Shown: piece after piece, positions 1-9,783 of the stretch
How positions within the stretch are numbered: the stretch's first letter is position 1
Layout of the letters: every line of letters begins with the position of its first letter
NCBI GenBank assembly: GCA_024220525.1
Contig: JAMYWO010000041.1
Coordinates: 2,192-26,578, forward strand
Direction: 5' to 3'
DNA: 24,387 nucleotides
Source of the DNA: Cochliopodium minus
Taxonomy: Eukaryota > Discosea > Himatismenida > Cochliopodiidae
Position numbers and translations under genes: made by a program
Notes under the pieces: generated by a model
Databases searched by the model: none
Seen by the model: the letters and a program-made list of their open reading frames with translations, nothing else
What the model was told of the DNA's origin: nothing

Positions 1-408
1 AGAGTATTTATCAGCCAAAAATCTCATTATTGCCGCTTGAAATAACAATAAAGATTTTATATTAAATTTGAGAAAATATTATTTGGAATCATTTTGGATT
101 GTTTGAAATTTCATTGGATTTTTTAATTTTTATTTTTTTTTACACGTTTGGACCAATTTCTTTCCTTCAAAAATTAATAATGGGACTTGCTTGAATGGCA
201 AATCCTTTTCTATTGACAAGAAATCTTCCCTATTTCTCAAATAATGATCATCCTGTTGTTTGGGCAATTGTAAATAATATTGTTTTTATGAAAAAGAATT
301 TCATTATTCACTCACCCATGTTGTATAATCACTCAAAATAATTCTGATCACTTCTCCCAAACCTCTTCCTTTAAAATAATAAAGAACATTCTTTGAAGTG
401 TTTTCCAT
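1..408 (-). CDS. Sigma-class glutathione S-transferase, partial (5' exons; rest beyond left edge)
   Basis: Minus-strand exons at 316-408, 144-252 and 1-35 (cut by the window edge) join in frame with GT/AG borders. The protein starts MENTSKNVLYYFKGRGLGEV, the sigma/alpha-type thioredoxin-fold N-terminus, with the expected catalytic Tyr just before FKGRG. Exon 2 encodes PFKQVPLL and exon 3 begins SAIMRFLADKY, the glutathione-binding QxP and Q-(S/T)-x-A-I region. GSTs of this class conjugate glutathione to electrophiles in the cytosol. Exon sizes (93 and 109 nt) match the complete copy at 714-1750, so this is a tandem paralogue. The C-terminal helical domain is outside the window. Family certain; class fairly sure; substrate unknown. 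Confidence 0.85.
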
Positions 409-713
409 ATTTTTTTTTTATATTTTTCTCAATTTTTTTTGGGTAGCTTCTCGTTTGATTTAGCTGGAGGTTTAATGGATTGTGAAAAAAAAAGAGGTTT
501 TGTTAAATTTTTTTTTAAAAAAAGGAAGCTATTGTATTTAATAATAGATTGAAATATCTCACAAAACTTTTGTATTCATTTGTAAAAAAAGATTATTTTT
601 AATTTTAAAAGTTTTCAAAAATAAAAATATAAAACACTTTATTTTGAAAAAACAAATTAATTTTTTTTTACTCATTATTTTTTTTTACTTATTTTTTTTT
701 AAAAAAAAAGTTT
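409..713. other. Intergenic spacer between the two GST genes
   Basis: About 305 bp, almost entirely A/T homopolymer tracts. It must hold the promoter of the left GST (read leftwards) and the terminator of the right GST. I see no ORF, structured element or repeat beyond T-runs. Confidence 0.6.
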
Positions 714-1750
714 TCAATTCTGTTTTCCACTCAAAGTCTTTTTGACTTCCTGAACATAAGTCTTTGTGATCAAAGGAGTTCTTTGTTCAGAGTTCAGATA
801 TTTGTTGATGTTGGGTCTGTTCTTGAAGGAGTTATAGTGCTTCAATACAAAAGGGAATTCAGTAAGATTGAACTTGTATTCGACCAAGTTGGAGACATAT
901 TCAAAAAAGGCATAATCAATTAAAGAAAGTTTTTTAGAATTTAAAAAGTATCCCTCTTTTTCTTGTAAGAATTTTTCATATACAGGCAACCACTATTCAA
1001 AAAAAAATTTTAATTAATTAATTTAAAAATAATTTAAAGAAAAAAAAAAATATTCTGCAATGAAAAAAAAATTAATCAAAATAATAATATCATGAAAATA
1101 AAAAATAACATTAATATTAATTGAAAAAATAATTATAAAAAAATAATAATAAATCTTTTTTTTTTACTCTCTTTATTTCCATTCTAAAATAATTTTCATA
1201 TAGTTTATAATCTATGTTTTGGAGAGGATCATCGCTTATTTCATTCCAGGAAAACATACCGAATTTAGATTTGGCATCCAAAATGGATTCGTACAAACAA
1301 TCAACTTCATACTTTTCTCCCTCTCCTCCCCACAAAGAGTATTTATCAGCCAAATATCTAATTATTGCAGCTATAAATTAACAATAAAGTTTTTAAATAT
1401 TGAATTTTAAAAGGTTAAAAAAATTTCAATGAATAATTTAAACAGTTTAAATATTCTTTTTTTATTTTTTTTTTTTATTTTTTTACATGTTTGGACCAAT
1501 TTCTTTCCATCAATTATTAATAATGGAACTTGCTTGAATGGCAAATCCTTTTCTATTGACAAGAAATCTTCCCTATTCCTCAAATAATGATCTTCCTGTT
1601 GTTTGGACAATTGTAAATAAAATTGTTTATGAAAAAGTATTTCATTTATTTACTCACCCATGTTGTATAATCACTCATTATAAATTTAATCACCTCTGCT
1701 CTACCTCTTCCTTTAAAATAATAAAGCACATTCTTTGTTGTGTTTTCCAT
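714..1750 (-). CDS. Sigma-class glutathione S-transferase, complete, 4 exons
   Basis: Exons on the minus strand are 1658-1750, 1487-1595, 1168-1370 and 714-992, with GT-AG introns and phases that match; they give about 227 aa, slightly longer than usual for sigma GSTs. The N-terminal thioredoxin-like half shows LYYFKGRGRAE (Tyr11 is the likely catalytic residue), FKQVPLLIIDGKK around residues 51-63 and QTSAIIRYLADKY around 66-78, which bind glutathione. The helical C-terminal half includes LPVYEKFLQE and LSLIDYAFFEY, with the conserved Asp of the N-capping box. The start ATG lies directly downstream of a T-run on plus (an A-run in the message). It should detoxify electrophiles or act in prostaglandin-type isomerisation in the cytosol; substrate not predictable. 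A tandem paralogue lies 305 bp away at 1-408. Confidence 0.92.
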
Positions 1751-2021
1751 TTTTTTTTATTTTTTTTTTTTTTTCAAATTTTGAAATCGTCATAACATCA
1801 CATATCAAAACAGGAGGGGTTTGATCAATTAGGGATTTAATGAGGGAGTTTTTTTAATATAGATAAAGAAATGATTCAGAAAAATTTGAAATGATTTGAA
1901 ATTACAACCAAGCATTACTAATCAAATTTTTACTTATAATCTTGTGCATTGAACTGCAATTCAAATTTACAACCTTTGGATATTAATTTATGACTTAGAG
2001 ATGTTCAAAATTTTACAACAG

Positions 2022-2196
2022 TTTACATAAGGGGAAATTTTTTTTTCTTTTTTAATATGTGTCTGGACCTCCAGATAACACGATAAAAAAAATCATTCAT
2101 CTCTATATTGGAGATATAACTTCTAATATACAAATGATATTACATACAGTGTATGGTGATTCGCATAATTATGCAAATTATTTTTCCTTATGTAAA
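2022..2196. mobile_element. MITE-like element with 11-bp terminal inverted repeats
   Basis: The left end TTTACATAAGG (2022-2032) is the exact reverse complement of CCTTATGTAAA (2186-2196), and similarity continues weakly outside these arms. The interior is non-coding and includes a 12-bp palindrome GCATAATTATGC (2163-2174). Length and arm structure resemble a non-autonomous DNA transposon; no transposase is present in the window. Its left part (2026-2093) is shared with an inverted copy at 19921-19995, which supports mobility. Confidence 0.5.
2026..2093 (+). repeat. Dispersed repeat, copy 1 (inverted copy at 19921-19995)
   Basis: Reading plus, this stretch runs from CATAAGGGGAAAT through TATGTGTCTGGACCTCCAGA to TAACACGATAAAAAA. 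The reverse complement of 19921-19995 contains the same blocks in the same order. The only large difference is about 10 extra bases in the right-hand copy that complete a palindrome; copy 1 has only half of it. Confidence 0.75.
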
Positions 2197-2200
2197 TTTT

Positions 2201-2227
2201 GTTAGCAATTAATTTATATCCGCTAAC
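2201..2227. repeat. Small hairpin GTTAGC/GCTAAC around AATTTATATCC
   Basis: GTTAGC and GCTAAC pair around a loop containing AATTTATATCC. A similar arrangement, GTTGG...AATTTATATCC...CCAAC, followed by a related TTGTA(A)ATTTTG block, occurs at 6588-6616 inside a RasGEF intron. The loop is conserved and the stem bases differ, as expected of a repeat family under structural constraint or of simple divergence. Confidence 0.4.
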
Positions 2228-2532
2228 AAAGTTGTAAATTTTGGACATGTCTATTTATGACTAACAAATTTTGAACTGTTAAAAATTTTTTTTGGATCCT
2301 ATTTTGTGGATTCCTTTTATTTCAGGATCATTCTATCAGTTTGAAAGTGAGAGCATTTTCTTTATGAAGTTTTAATAAATTTATTCAAATATATAAAAAA
2401 TGCCTTTGACTGATTCCAACTTTTTTTATTATGGTGAATATTTCCTTCTAATACAACTACAAAATAGAAATATATTTGAAATATAATTCAATAATTTTGA
2501 TAATTTTTTTTAAGTTACTTCAAAATATTAAA

Positions 2533-2702
2533 CTATAATGAAAATTTGTTAGTAAAAATGATTGTTAATTGGATCAATTTTAATCAACATATACAAATGA
2601 TAAGATTATTTGGATCTCGTTGATCAATTATATAATGTTGGTAATAAAAATTGATCCAAATTATATGGCGCACATTAAATTCTCACAAAAAAATTTTCAA
2701 TT
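2533..2702 (+). mobile_element. Foldback/MITE-like element, copy 1
   Basis: About 170 bp. The ends are imperfect inverted repeats built on ATGAAAATTT and AAATTTTCAAT. Further in are paired blocks TTGGATCAATTTT and AAAATTGATCCAA. A homologous copy lies in opposite orientation at 23528-23696, sharing the termini, the block ATCAACATATACAAATGATA and the block AAAATTGATCCAAAT. No coding capacity. It sits exactly at the 5' side of the RCC1 gene, so the first codons of that reading frame are repeat sequence. Confidence 0.75.
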
Positions 2703-2705
2703 TGA

Positions 2706-3193
2706 TTATTACCATATTTTCTATTCTCATCGCGAAACATTTTGTTTCCAAACAAGTGAATGGAGATCTCAAAACATTTGGAGATAATGAATATGGAAAT
2801 TTAGGGCATCTCGATCAAGAAGTGGATGAATTTTTCTTGACAAATCCAAGTTTATTGATGACAAATGAAAATATAAGAATGATCTCCTCAGGTATTAAAG
2901 AAATTTTTTATTATATTTTATTTTGGTTGAAATTTCAAAAAGGATATGATTTTTCGATGATCCTTATGAGAAATGGGGAAGTGTGGAAATTGGGAAGCAA
3001 TTTCGACAAGGATAACACAGGTGATCACGTTCCCCAGCTTTTAATGAAAGATGAAACAATCAAAGTAATAAAATGTTGTGCAGAAATGGGAGTTATTTAC
3101 AAAGGAAATGGGGATTTATTCAGTAAAAATTATAAAATAACACTTACAAATCAAAATTTTTATTTTTATTTTTATTTTTATTTTTTATTTTTA

Positions 3194-3224
<31 letters not shown>

Positions 3225-4619
3225 ATTTTTATTTTTATTTTTCATTTAACAAATTTGAGAAAAAATAAAATAAAAAACATCTCCAATTAATCAAAAAAAA
3301 ACTTAATTTCAAAAAAAAAGTTTTTGGGGAAAAGGTTTCAATAGGAAAGGAGGAATCTCAAATAGAACCATTTTTATTGGTGAACGACAAAAACATCAAG
3401 AAAATAACATGTGCTGGATGGGGTTTGATACTTATGAAGAATGATGGTGAAATATGGACGTTTGGTGAAAATGCTTGCGGGAATCTTTGTAGAAATTCTA
3501 TTTTTTTTTTAAAAAAAAACAAATTTAAAATTTTTTTTAAAGTACATAAAACAATAGGAGGAAATATTTGTAAATTAGGATTAACAATGAAAGACAATTC
3601 AATAAGGTTTATTTTGATTAATTTTTTTTATTGATGATTAATTTAATTTGAATAAAATTGTTTGAATTTTTTTTACAAATTTAAAGAAAAATTAAATGTG
3701 GAAGAGAACACACATTATTTATCAAGTACGACGGCTCAATTTATACGTGTGGATCCAATCAAAATGGACAGTAAAAAAAATAAAAAAAATTTTCCTCAGA
3801 TCGTTTTTTCTAATTTTCAAAAGATTGGGCTCCAATGATTTCGAAAATTGCTACAAACCCGTTCTATTGGATACAGACAAAGATAATTTAAACATTTATT
3901 GCGGAGGTTTTTTTAAAAAAATTTTTTTAAAAAATGTTTTTATAAATAAAAATAATTTTTTTTTAGGAGATTTTTCGATGATTTATAAGAGAAATGGAGA
4001 TTTGTTGGTTTGTGGAATTAATGATAAATATCAGTTGGGATTAGGTCATAATAATTTTGTAAATAAGTTCACTATTTTGCTAAACAGCAAAGAGGTCAAA
4101 AAAATTGTATGTTCCAACGACCACTCGTTCATTTTATACAAAAACAGTGATTTATATGGTTTGGGAGAGAATTTAAAAGGTTGGAATTTTTCAAATAATT
4201 AAATTTGATGATACAAAATAAAAAAATAAAACAAATATTAAATTTTTTTATTATTATTTCAAAAAAAAAAAACAGGGCAATTAGGTATTTCTTTTTTAAA
4301 ATAAATTAAAAATAAAAATAAAAATTATTTTAATTTCAATAAAATAGGATTGGGTGACACTAGTACTTATAAAACACCCGTTCTTATAGGAAATCTTCCA
4401 AACTTGTCAATCTTAAATTCAGGAAAAAGAATAACAAAGTGGAACACAAATATTCACAAATACTATTCCTCTCGTTTCAAGGATGTTGTCTTTACTTTCT
4501 ACCTTTGCTTGAAACAACTTTTTCACTTCAAAATTCCTAAATATCTCCTCTATCTCGTCATTAAATTCTACGAATCTTTTATTTGTGTTACTGATCCAAT
4601 AGTTAGGAAAAGGAATTGA
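2706..4619 (+). CDS. RCC1-repeat (beta-propeller) protein, 5' end unresolved
   Basis: Exons: about 2706-2891, 2943-3122, 3321-3488, 3543-3606, 3687-3770, 3824-3906, 3967-4179, a 9-nt microexon 4276-4284, and 4348-4619 (stop). All borders are GT-AG and phases fit. The protein is a series of RCC1 blades, seen as repeated NGDLxxFG...xLG, FSMILMRNGEVWKLG, DGSIYTCGSNQNGQ, NDKYQLGLGHNN and GENLKGQLGLGDT units. The C-terminal 60 residues are hydrophobic and helical (IPKYLLYLVIKFYE) and could be a degenerate F-box-like or membrane-associated tail. RCC1 propellers act as exchange factors or protein-binding scaffolds; the target here is unknown. No in-frame ATG precedes the first blade. The frame continues backwards into the foldback repeat ending at 2702, so the 5' exon is either further upstream (candidate ATG at 2400) or lost. 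Confidence 0.85.
3155..3242. repeat. (TTTTTA)n microsatellite inside an RCC1 intron
   Basis: Tandem TTTTTA units with a few TTTTTTA variants fill most of the 198-nt intron between 3122 and 3321. The long poly-Phe/Tyr reading frame over it is an artefact of the repeat. Confidence 0.9.
4276..4284 (+). other. 9-nt microexon of the RCC1 gene
   Basis: GGCAATTAG is preceded by AACAG and followed by GTATTT. Splicing it between the exons ending at 4179 (phase 1) and starting at 4348 restores KGQLGLGDT, the canonical RCC1 blade motif. Skipping it keeps the frame but deletes the Q-L-G core. Confidence 0.8.
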
Positions 4620-5103
4620 TAAAAAAAAAAATAATTTATTTTAAAAAGTGAGTTGACAAGTTGAAATAAAGACTAAACAAATTTTATTTAAAAAACTTTA
4701 TTTTTAAATTGGCTTCTTTAATAGAGGAAAATTAATTCTTTATTTTAAAACTATATCCAAAAAAAAATTTACTTGGATGAATTTAATTAATGATTTAAGG
4801 AAGTTTTAAATCTGTTTTATTTTTTTCTTTCAATTTCATTCGATTTTTTTAATTCAAACCGAAAAATACACCCCGGATATTAAAAGATTTATTTCAAAAT
4901 ACAACAATTAAATGGTATTTAGTAAATCATCACATTATGTCAAGCCTTTGTCAAAAAAAAGAAAAGTAAAAGATAAAATTAAATAGACTCTTTGATAAAA
5001 AATTTTATCAAAAAAAAAAAAATACAGGTTCAAAAACTTTAGTGTATAATAACAACATCAAAAAATATTTTCAATTTTAAAAAGAAAAATATTTTAACCA
5101 AAG
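4620..5103. other. Intergenic spacer, RCC1 terminator side and RasGEF promoter side
   Basis: About 480 bp of A/T-rich sequence with no exon-like segment. The last 20 bases before the RasGEF ATG are A-rich, the usual leader context in this window. No further element recognised. Confidence 0.5.
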
Positions 5104-8100
5104 ATGAACGATATATGTCCATGGATGGAAGATGTGGGAGATGTAAAATCAACAGAGCCTCCTGCTATGTACGATGAATTAAATGGAAAGAGAACGGGGA
5201 TGAAAAGAGGATCTATTTTGCAGATATTGGAATGGCTATTTTTTGAAATAGAAGATGGTATTTTTTATTGACTTATAAAAATATTTTTTTTTAATTTTAT
5301 ATTTCGTTTTATACTCTTTATTTTATTTTGAAAATCTCATACCCTATTTCCATTGTATAAACAAACACCTTTATAAAACCCAGATTACAATTAATTATTG
5401 AGATTAAACTCACATTTCATAATTTTAGAACCATTTGTTGAGGAATCCACCTATTTCTTGCATTCTTTCATCAATCTCTTCACAGGATACCAATTATTGG
5501 ATCATGTCAAGGAAATATATCCATCACATTCAAACACAAAAAAACTCCCTTTTCTAATTTTTGATTATCACCTTTGATGATCTATCATCTCTTTTGATTT
5601 TCATATTTCTATAATTATATTAACTTCTTTATAAAATTATAATTTATAGTGATTGATTGATACCTCTTATAAATAATTTTATCCATTATGCTTTTCAAAT
5701 TGAAAGAATAAAATATATATTTTGAAAAACCACATTATATTTAAATTTCAATCAAAAATATATCTTTATAAATCTTTATGGACACCACATAAACTACATA
5801 TTTATTTATAACAAGATTATACCCATTCATATCCCTTTATAAATTATTATTTATTTTTTAAATCACTAACAACAAAAACCAAATCAAAAATTAATTTCCT
5901 TGACTGTTATATTTACGTTAGATAGACCTCACAAGGACAAAACATACATCAAAGCCCGCGCTGCCAAATTCATCCACATGTGGGCAAAGGAGCATATGTG
6001 GGAAGAGCAAGATGATGAGAAATTTGTCGAGAAGGTGTTGACGATGTGCAGGGATTACTTCAAAGAGATCAATGTCAATTTCACCAAAAACATCAAAAAG
6101 GAATTGAAGAGTCTCAAAGTAAGATATGGAAAATCAAAGGTAAAGATATCCTCTCAACTGATATTATACCTTAATAAAACCTCTTTATCTTGATATATAT
6201 TACCCAAATTTTTAAATTTAATCCAATTCATTCAATAAATCATTAATCATTCAAGTTATTCTCAATGAATGAAGGATATGTCACATATTCATTCTTAAAT
6301 ATCCTTTCATTATGAGAATATCTTTAAATTATGAGAATATCTATTTTACAAATTCTCTATCAAATTAACACTAATTGTAAAATGTTAATGAACTTTACAA
6401 TCACATTTATTCCATCCTTTTTCATGTTTATAAAAGATTATTATCTTTTTATAAAACCTTACATCAGGAGATTCAAAAAATGGAGTTTATTACATCTTTG
6501 ATAATTCCCGATCTTGAAAAATTTTTTCAAAAAAAAATTTGATATTACTGTTTTGATAGTAGAAATTAATAAATGATACAAAAAAATGTTGGATACAGAA
6601 ATTTATATCCACCAACTTGTAATTTTGTACAAATCAAACATTGTATAAAACGATCAGTATTAATCAGAATACAACTGGGAATAATAAATAAATAAAAATT
6701 GATAAACATTGTGCAAAAAAAAAATCATTTTATTATTTTCAAATTTTAATATTTATTCTTTATTAAATTTTTTTTAAAAAGATCAAATATTTTAATTAAA
6801 TATATGTTTAATTATTAAATTTTTTAATTTTTTTTTTTTAAATAAAAGGGTTGGCTCAAACTGTGGAAGAGACTCGACTTGGGACAATTCCTTGAAGACA
6901 AAAAGAGCGAACCCCTTTTGTCTTATCCTCCCTCCGAAATAGCTCAACAACTGACATACATAGAGAGTCTCATGTTCAACGGCTTTCTCCCTTCTGAGTT
7001 CAAAAAGGCTGCTTGGACAAAAAAAGATAAAGAAGAAAAGGCTCCCAACATCCATAAATTGGCAGTGAGATTTAACCAACGTAAAAAAAAAAAATTTAAA
7101 AAATATTTTTATTACAAAATGTTTTTTATTACAAAATATTTTTCATCAAAAAAAAATTATTTTTTAAAAAATTTTATTAATATAAATTATTCATTTCCTT
7201 TCAATCAAGAAAATTGTTTCGATTAAAAAAATTCTATTTTAAAAAAAAATATTTCACCAAAATCTATCTTTTTTCATCAATCATAATTATATTCATTAAT
7301 TTTTTCAATTTTATTTATAAATTTTTTTTTTTATTTTTTTTTTCCGTTAGTCTCCTTTTGGGTTTCCACAGAGATTTTGACTTCCGATAATAGACCTTCT
7401 TATATTTCCAAATTTATTAAAATCGCATATGTAATCTTTCATTTTCTTTTATTTTCTTGTTGTTTGTTTTTAAATTTTTCGTTAACTTGTTTGGTTTTTA
7501 GGAATGCTACAAAGTGAACAATTTTAATTCAATGGCAGCAATTATTGCAGGTTTAAACAACTCTTCAGTAACAAGGTTAACAAAAGATTGGAAAGTAAAA
7601 AAATTGTTTTTATTTTTTTATTCTTATTTTTATTTTTTTATTTTTTATTTTTTTATTTTTTAATTAGTTTAATTTCTATTTTTATTTATTGAAGATATTT
7701 TTATAAATTTATTTTTATTATTTCGTTAGAACATTTCCAAACAAGACTACGCAAAGTGGTCAGAAATTCTTCTATTGATGAACCCACAAGGAAACTTCAG
7801 AGATTACAAAAACTATGTTATAAATATCAAAGATGTAAAGAAGGAAGCTTGTCTTCCATATATGGGTAAATCTTACTAAAAAAATTTTTTTTTTTATTTT
7901 TTTTATTTTTTATTATTTTTTGATTAATTTTTTTATACTTTTTTTTAAAGCACCTGCTCTTGGAAATTTATTTTATTCATTGGAATTGCCCAACTTGGTT
8001 GATGGTAAAATCAGTTTTTTTTTATTTAATTTAATCAAAGTTATCAATAAAAAAAATATTCAATCAAACATCTGCATTTTGATGATTTCAATTAAATATT

Positions 8101-9454
8101 TTTTAATTTCAAAATTTTTAAAAGCTTAACAAAAAATATTTAATCAAACATCTCGATTTTGTTGATTTTAATTAAAACATTTTTTTTTAAAATTTTTTTT
8201 TAAAGAATAAAAGAAAATTTATTAAAAGAAAAATCTGTTTTTTTGGAATTAATTTTTTTTATTTTTTTGATTTTTTTTTATTTCAATTTAGGACAAATAA
8301 ACTACAAAAAATTCATGCAGATTGGTAAGCAAGTAGCTCACTTGCTCTCTTTCAGAACCCTCGAAAACTTCAAAATAACAGAGAAAACAAAGTTGGCAAC
8401 GGCCCTCTTCCGAATCACCTTCAAAACTCCCGAAGAACTCTACCAGATCTCCTGTAAGATCAAACCTCTTGACCCTAATGCTCCCAACCGCAAAAATTCC
8501 TCCATTGCCAATGCTAACAATACTCCTATTGAAAGAAAGACTGTTGTTCCCACTTCTCGTAAAAAAAAAAACTTGTTTTTTTTGTTTCTTTTTATTTATT
8601 TCTTTTTTTTTGTTCTTAATTTTTTTATTCTTTATTATTTAAAAAATTTTTATTTTTTATTGTTTATTTTTTTTTTTTTATTATTTTATTAACTATTTTT
8701 TTTATTTATTTATTAAAATTTTATTTATTTTTTAAATTTTATTTATTTTTAATTGAATTTGACATTTTATTTAATTCATATTTTAATTATTTTAGATTGG
8801 TTTAATTTTTGGAAAAATTTATTTTGAATTATTTGATCTAATTATTTAATTTAATTTGTTTTTGAATTTATTTTTTGAAATTTATATTTAATGTAGTTTT
8901 TAATTAACTTTTTTTTTTTGTTGAACTATCAGCTCCACTTACAACTTTGTCAACTTCACTTTCAAGCCATAATCTCAACGAAATCACCACAAGCCCAAAA
9001 ACAAATACAAACAGAAAAACATCCGACAATCACTTTAATGTATTCCATTTTTTAATTAAATTAATTTTAAAATTAATTATTTTTTCAATTATTTTTTTAA
9101 TTTTTAATTATTTTTTAATTAATTTTTAATTTTTAAATTGATTATTTTTTAATTTTTAATTAATTTGCATTAAATTCAGACTGTACAAAAAAGATCAAAC
9201 ACAAAATCGAGTGGTTTTGTAATGGGATCACAAAGAAGATCTACAAAATCCATATACAAAGATAATCAGTAAAATAAAAAAAAATAAAAAAAATTATTTT
9301 GATTTTTTAATTTTATAAATAAAGAACTGTGACAGACGGAGAAATGTCAGAAATCAATTTCATTGACGAAAGTGACGATGACGATTCTGATGAATTAAGT
9401 AATAATAAAAATAAAAGAATAACTTTTTATTACTATTTTAATCATTTATTTTAA
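5104..9454 (+). CDS. Ras guanine-nucleotide exchange factor (RasGEF_N plus RasGEF), 12 exons
   Basis: Exons: 5104-5257, 5429-5516, 5917-6139, 6849-7080, 7351-7430, 7502-7594, 7730-7865, 7951-8004, 8292-8558, 8933-9039, 9180-9268 and 9325-9454, giving about 550 aa. Residues about 30-150 are a RasGEF_N (REM) domain, including TYFLHSFINLFTGYQLLDHV and IKARAAKFIHMW. Residues about 165-400 are the Cdc25-type catalytic domain: PPSEIAQQLTYIE, RFNQLSFWVSTEIL, NNFNSMAAIIAGLNNSSVTRL and NFRDYKNYV. It would load GTP onto a Ras-family GTPase at the membrane. The tail is Ser/Thr/Asn-rich and ends in an acidic DESDDDDSDEL stretch. Exon 2 to exon 3 uses an AT-AC intron. The last residues are uncertain: I stop at the TAA ending 9454, but the GT at 9399 could splice to an exon overlapping the opposite gene. 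Confidence 0.9.
5517..5916 (+). other. U12-type AT-AC intron in the RasGEF gene
   Basis: The intron begins ATATCC (5517-5522) and ends AC (5915-5916). TTCCTTGAC (5896-5904), a near-perfect U12 branch-point consensus, places the branch A 13 nt before the end. Joining GAAAT to GTTAGATAGACC keeps phase 2 and gives KEMLDRPHK, continuous through the REM domain. No GT donor is present in the 130 bases after the REM coding segment, and the GT-AG alternative ending at TTAG (5921) breaks the frame. Confidence 0.88.
6140..6848 (+). other. Large RasGEF intron (709 nt)
   Basis: GTAAAG donor and AAAAG acceptor, phase 0. This is the longest intron in the gene and holds no exon-like sequence. It contains a small hairpin at 6588-6616 resembling the one at 2201-2227. 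Confidence 0.7.
6588..6616. repeat. Hairpin GTTGG/CCAAC around AATTTATATCC
   Basis: The stem GTTGG (6588-6592) and CCAAC (6612-6616) flank a loop ending AATTTATATCC, as at 2201-2227. The flank TTGTAATTTTG also resembles the flank there (TTGTAAATTTTG). Probably a remnant of the same repeat family. Confidence 0.4.
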
Positions 9455-9783
9455 TCGTTTATTAATCATTTAGATTTATTATTAATTTTTATTTAATGCT
9501 CTTTCAATTTTATTTTATTTCAATCATTTCTATTTGTAATTTTTTTAATTATATTTTTAATTTTTAATTTTAATTTTTAATTTTAATTTTTAATTTTAAT
9601 TTTTAATTTTTAATTTTTAATTTTTAATTTTAATTTTTACATTTTTTTATTTAAATATTATATTTAATTTACATTTTAATTTTTATTTTTTATTTTATAA
9701 ATTTTAATTTTTCAACATTTTTAATTTTTAATTTATATTTTTTATTATTTTTATTTATTTTAAATTTTACATAATTAATTTCC
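9455..9783. repeat. AT-only spacer between convergent RasGEF and LRR-PIN genes
   Basis: It is dominated by tandem TTTTTAA/TTTTAATT units, densest at about 9545-9650. No ORF with amino-acid complexity is present on either strand. Both gene ends face it. Confidence 0.7.

Larger units (their letters stand above)
1751..2532. other. Repeat-rich intergenic region between the GST and RCC1 genes
   Basis: No convincing coding exon is visible. The region contains a 175-bp MITE-like element at 2022-2196, a hairpin at 2201-2227, and sequence at 2026-2093 that recurs inverted near 19921-19995. A possible short first exon for the RCC1 gene begins with the ATG at 2400, in an A-rich context, and would end at a GT near 2434; this is unproven. 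Confidence 0.5.

Noticed and set aside
1219-1610. Plus-strand ORF opposite GST exon 3
   Set aside because: The minus strand here carries conserved GST sequence with proper splice sites; the plus frame has no family resemblance.
6146-6151. ATATCC just after the RasGEF exon 3, a possible second AT-AC donor
   Set aside because: A strong AAG|GTAAAG donor lies 6 nt upstream with the same phase, and no U12 branch motif is found before the acceptor at 6848.
6792-7079. Minus-strand ORF opposite RasGEF exon 4
   Set aside because: The plus strand encodes the conserved RasGEF segment PPSEIAQQLTYIE; the minus frame is a shadow.
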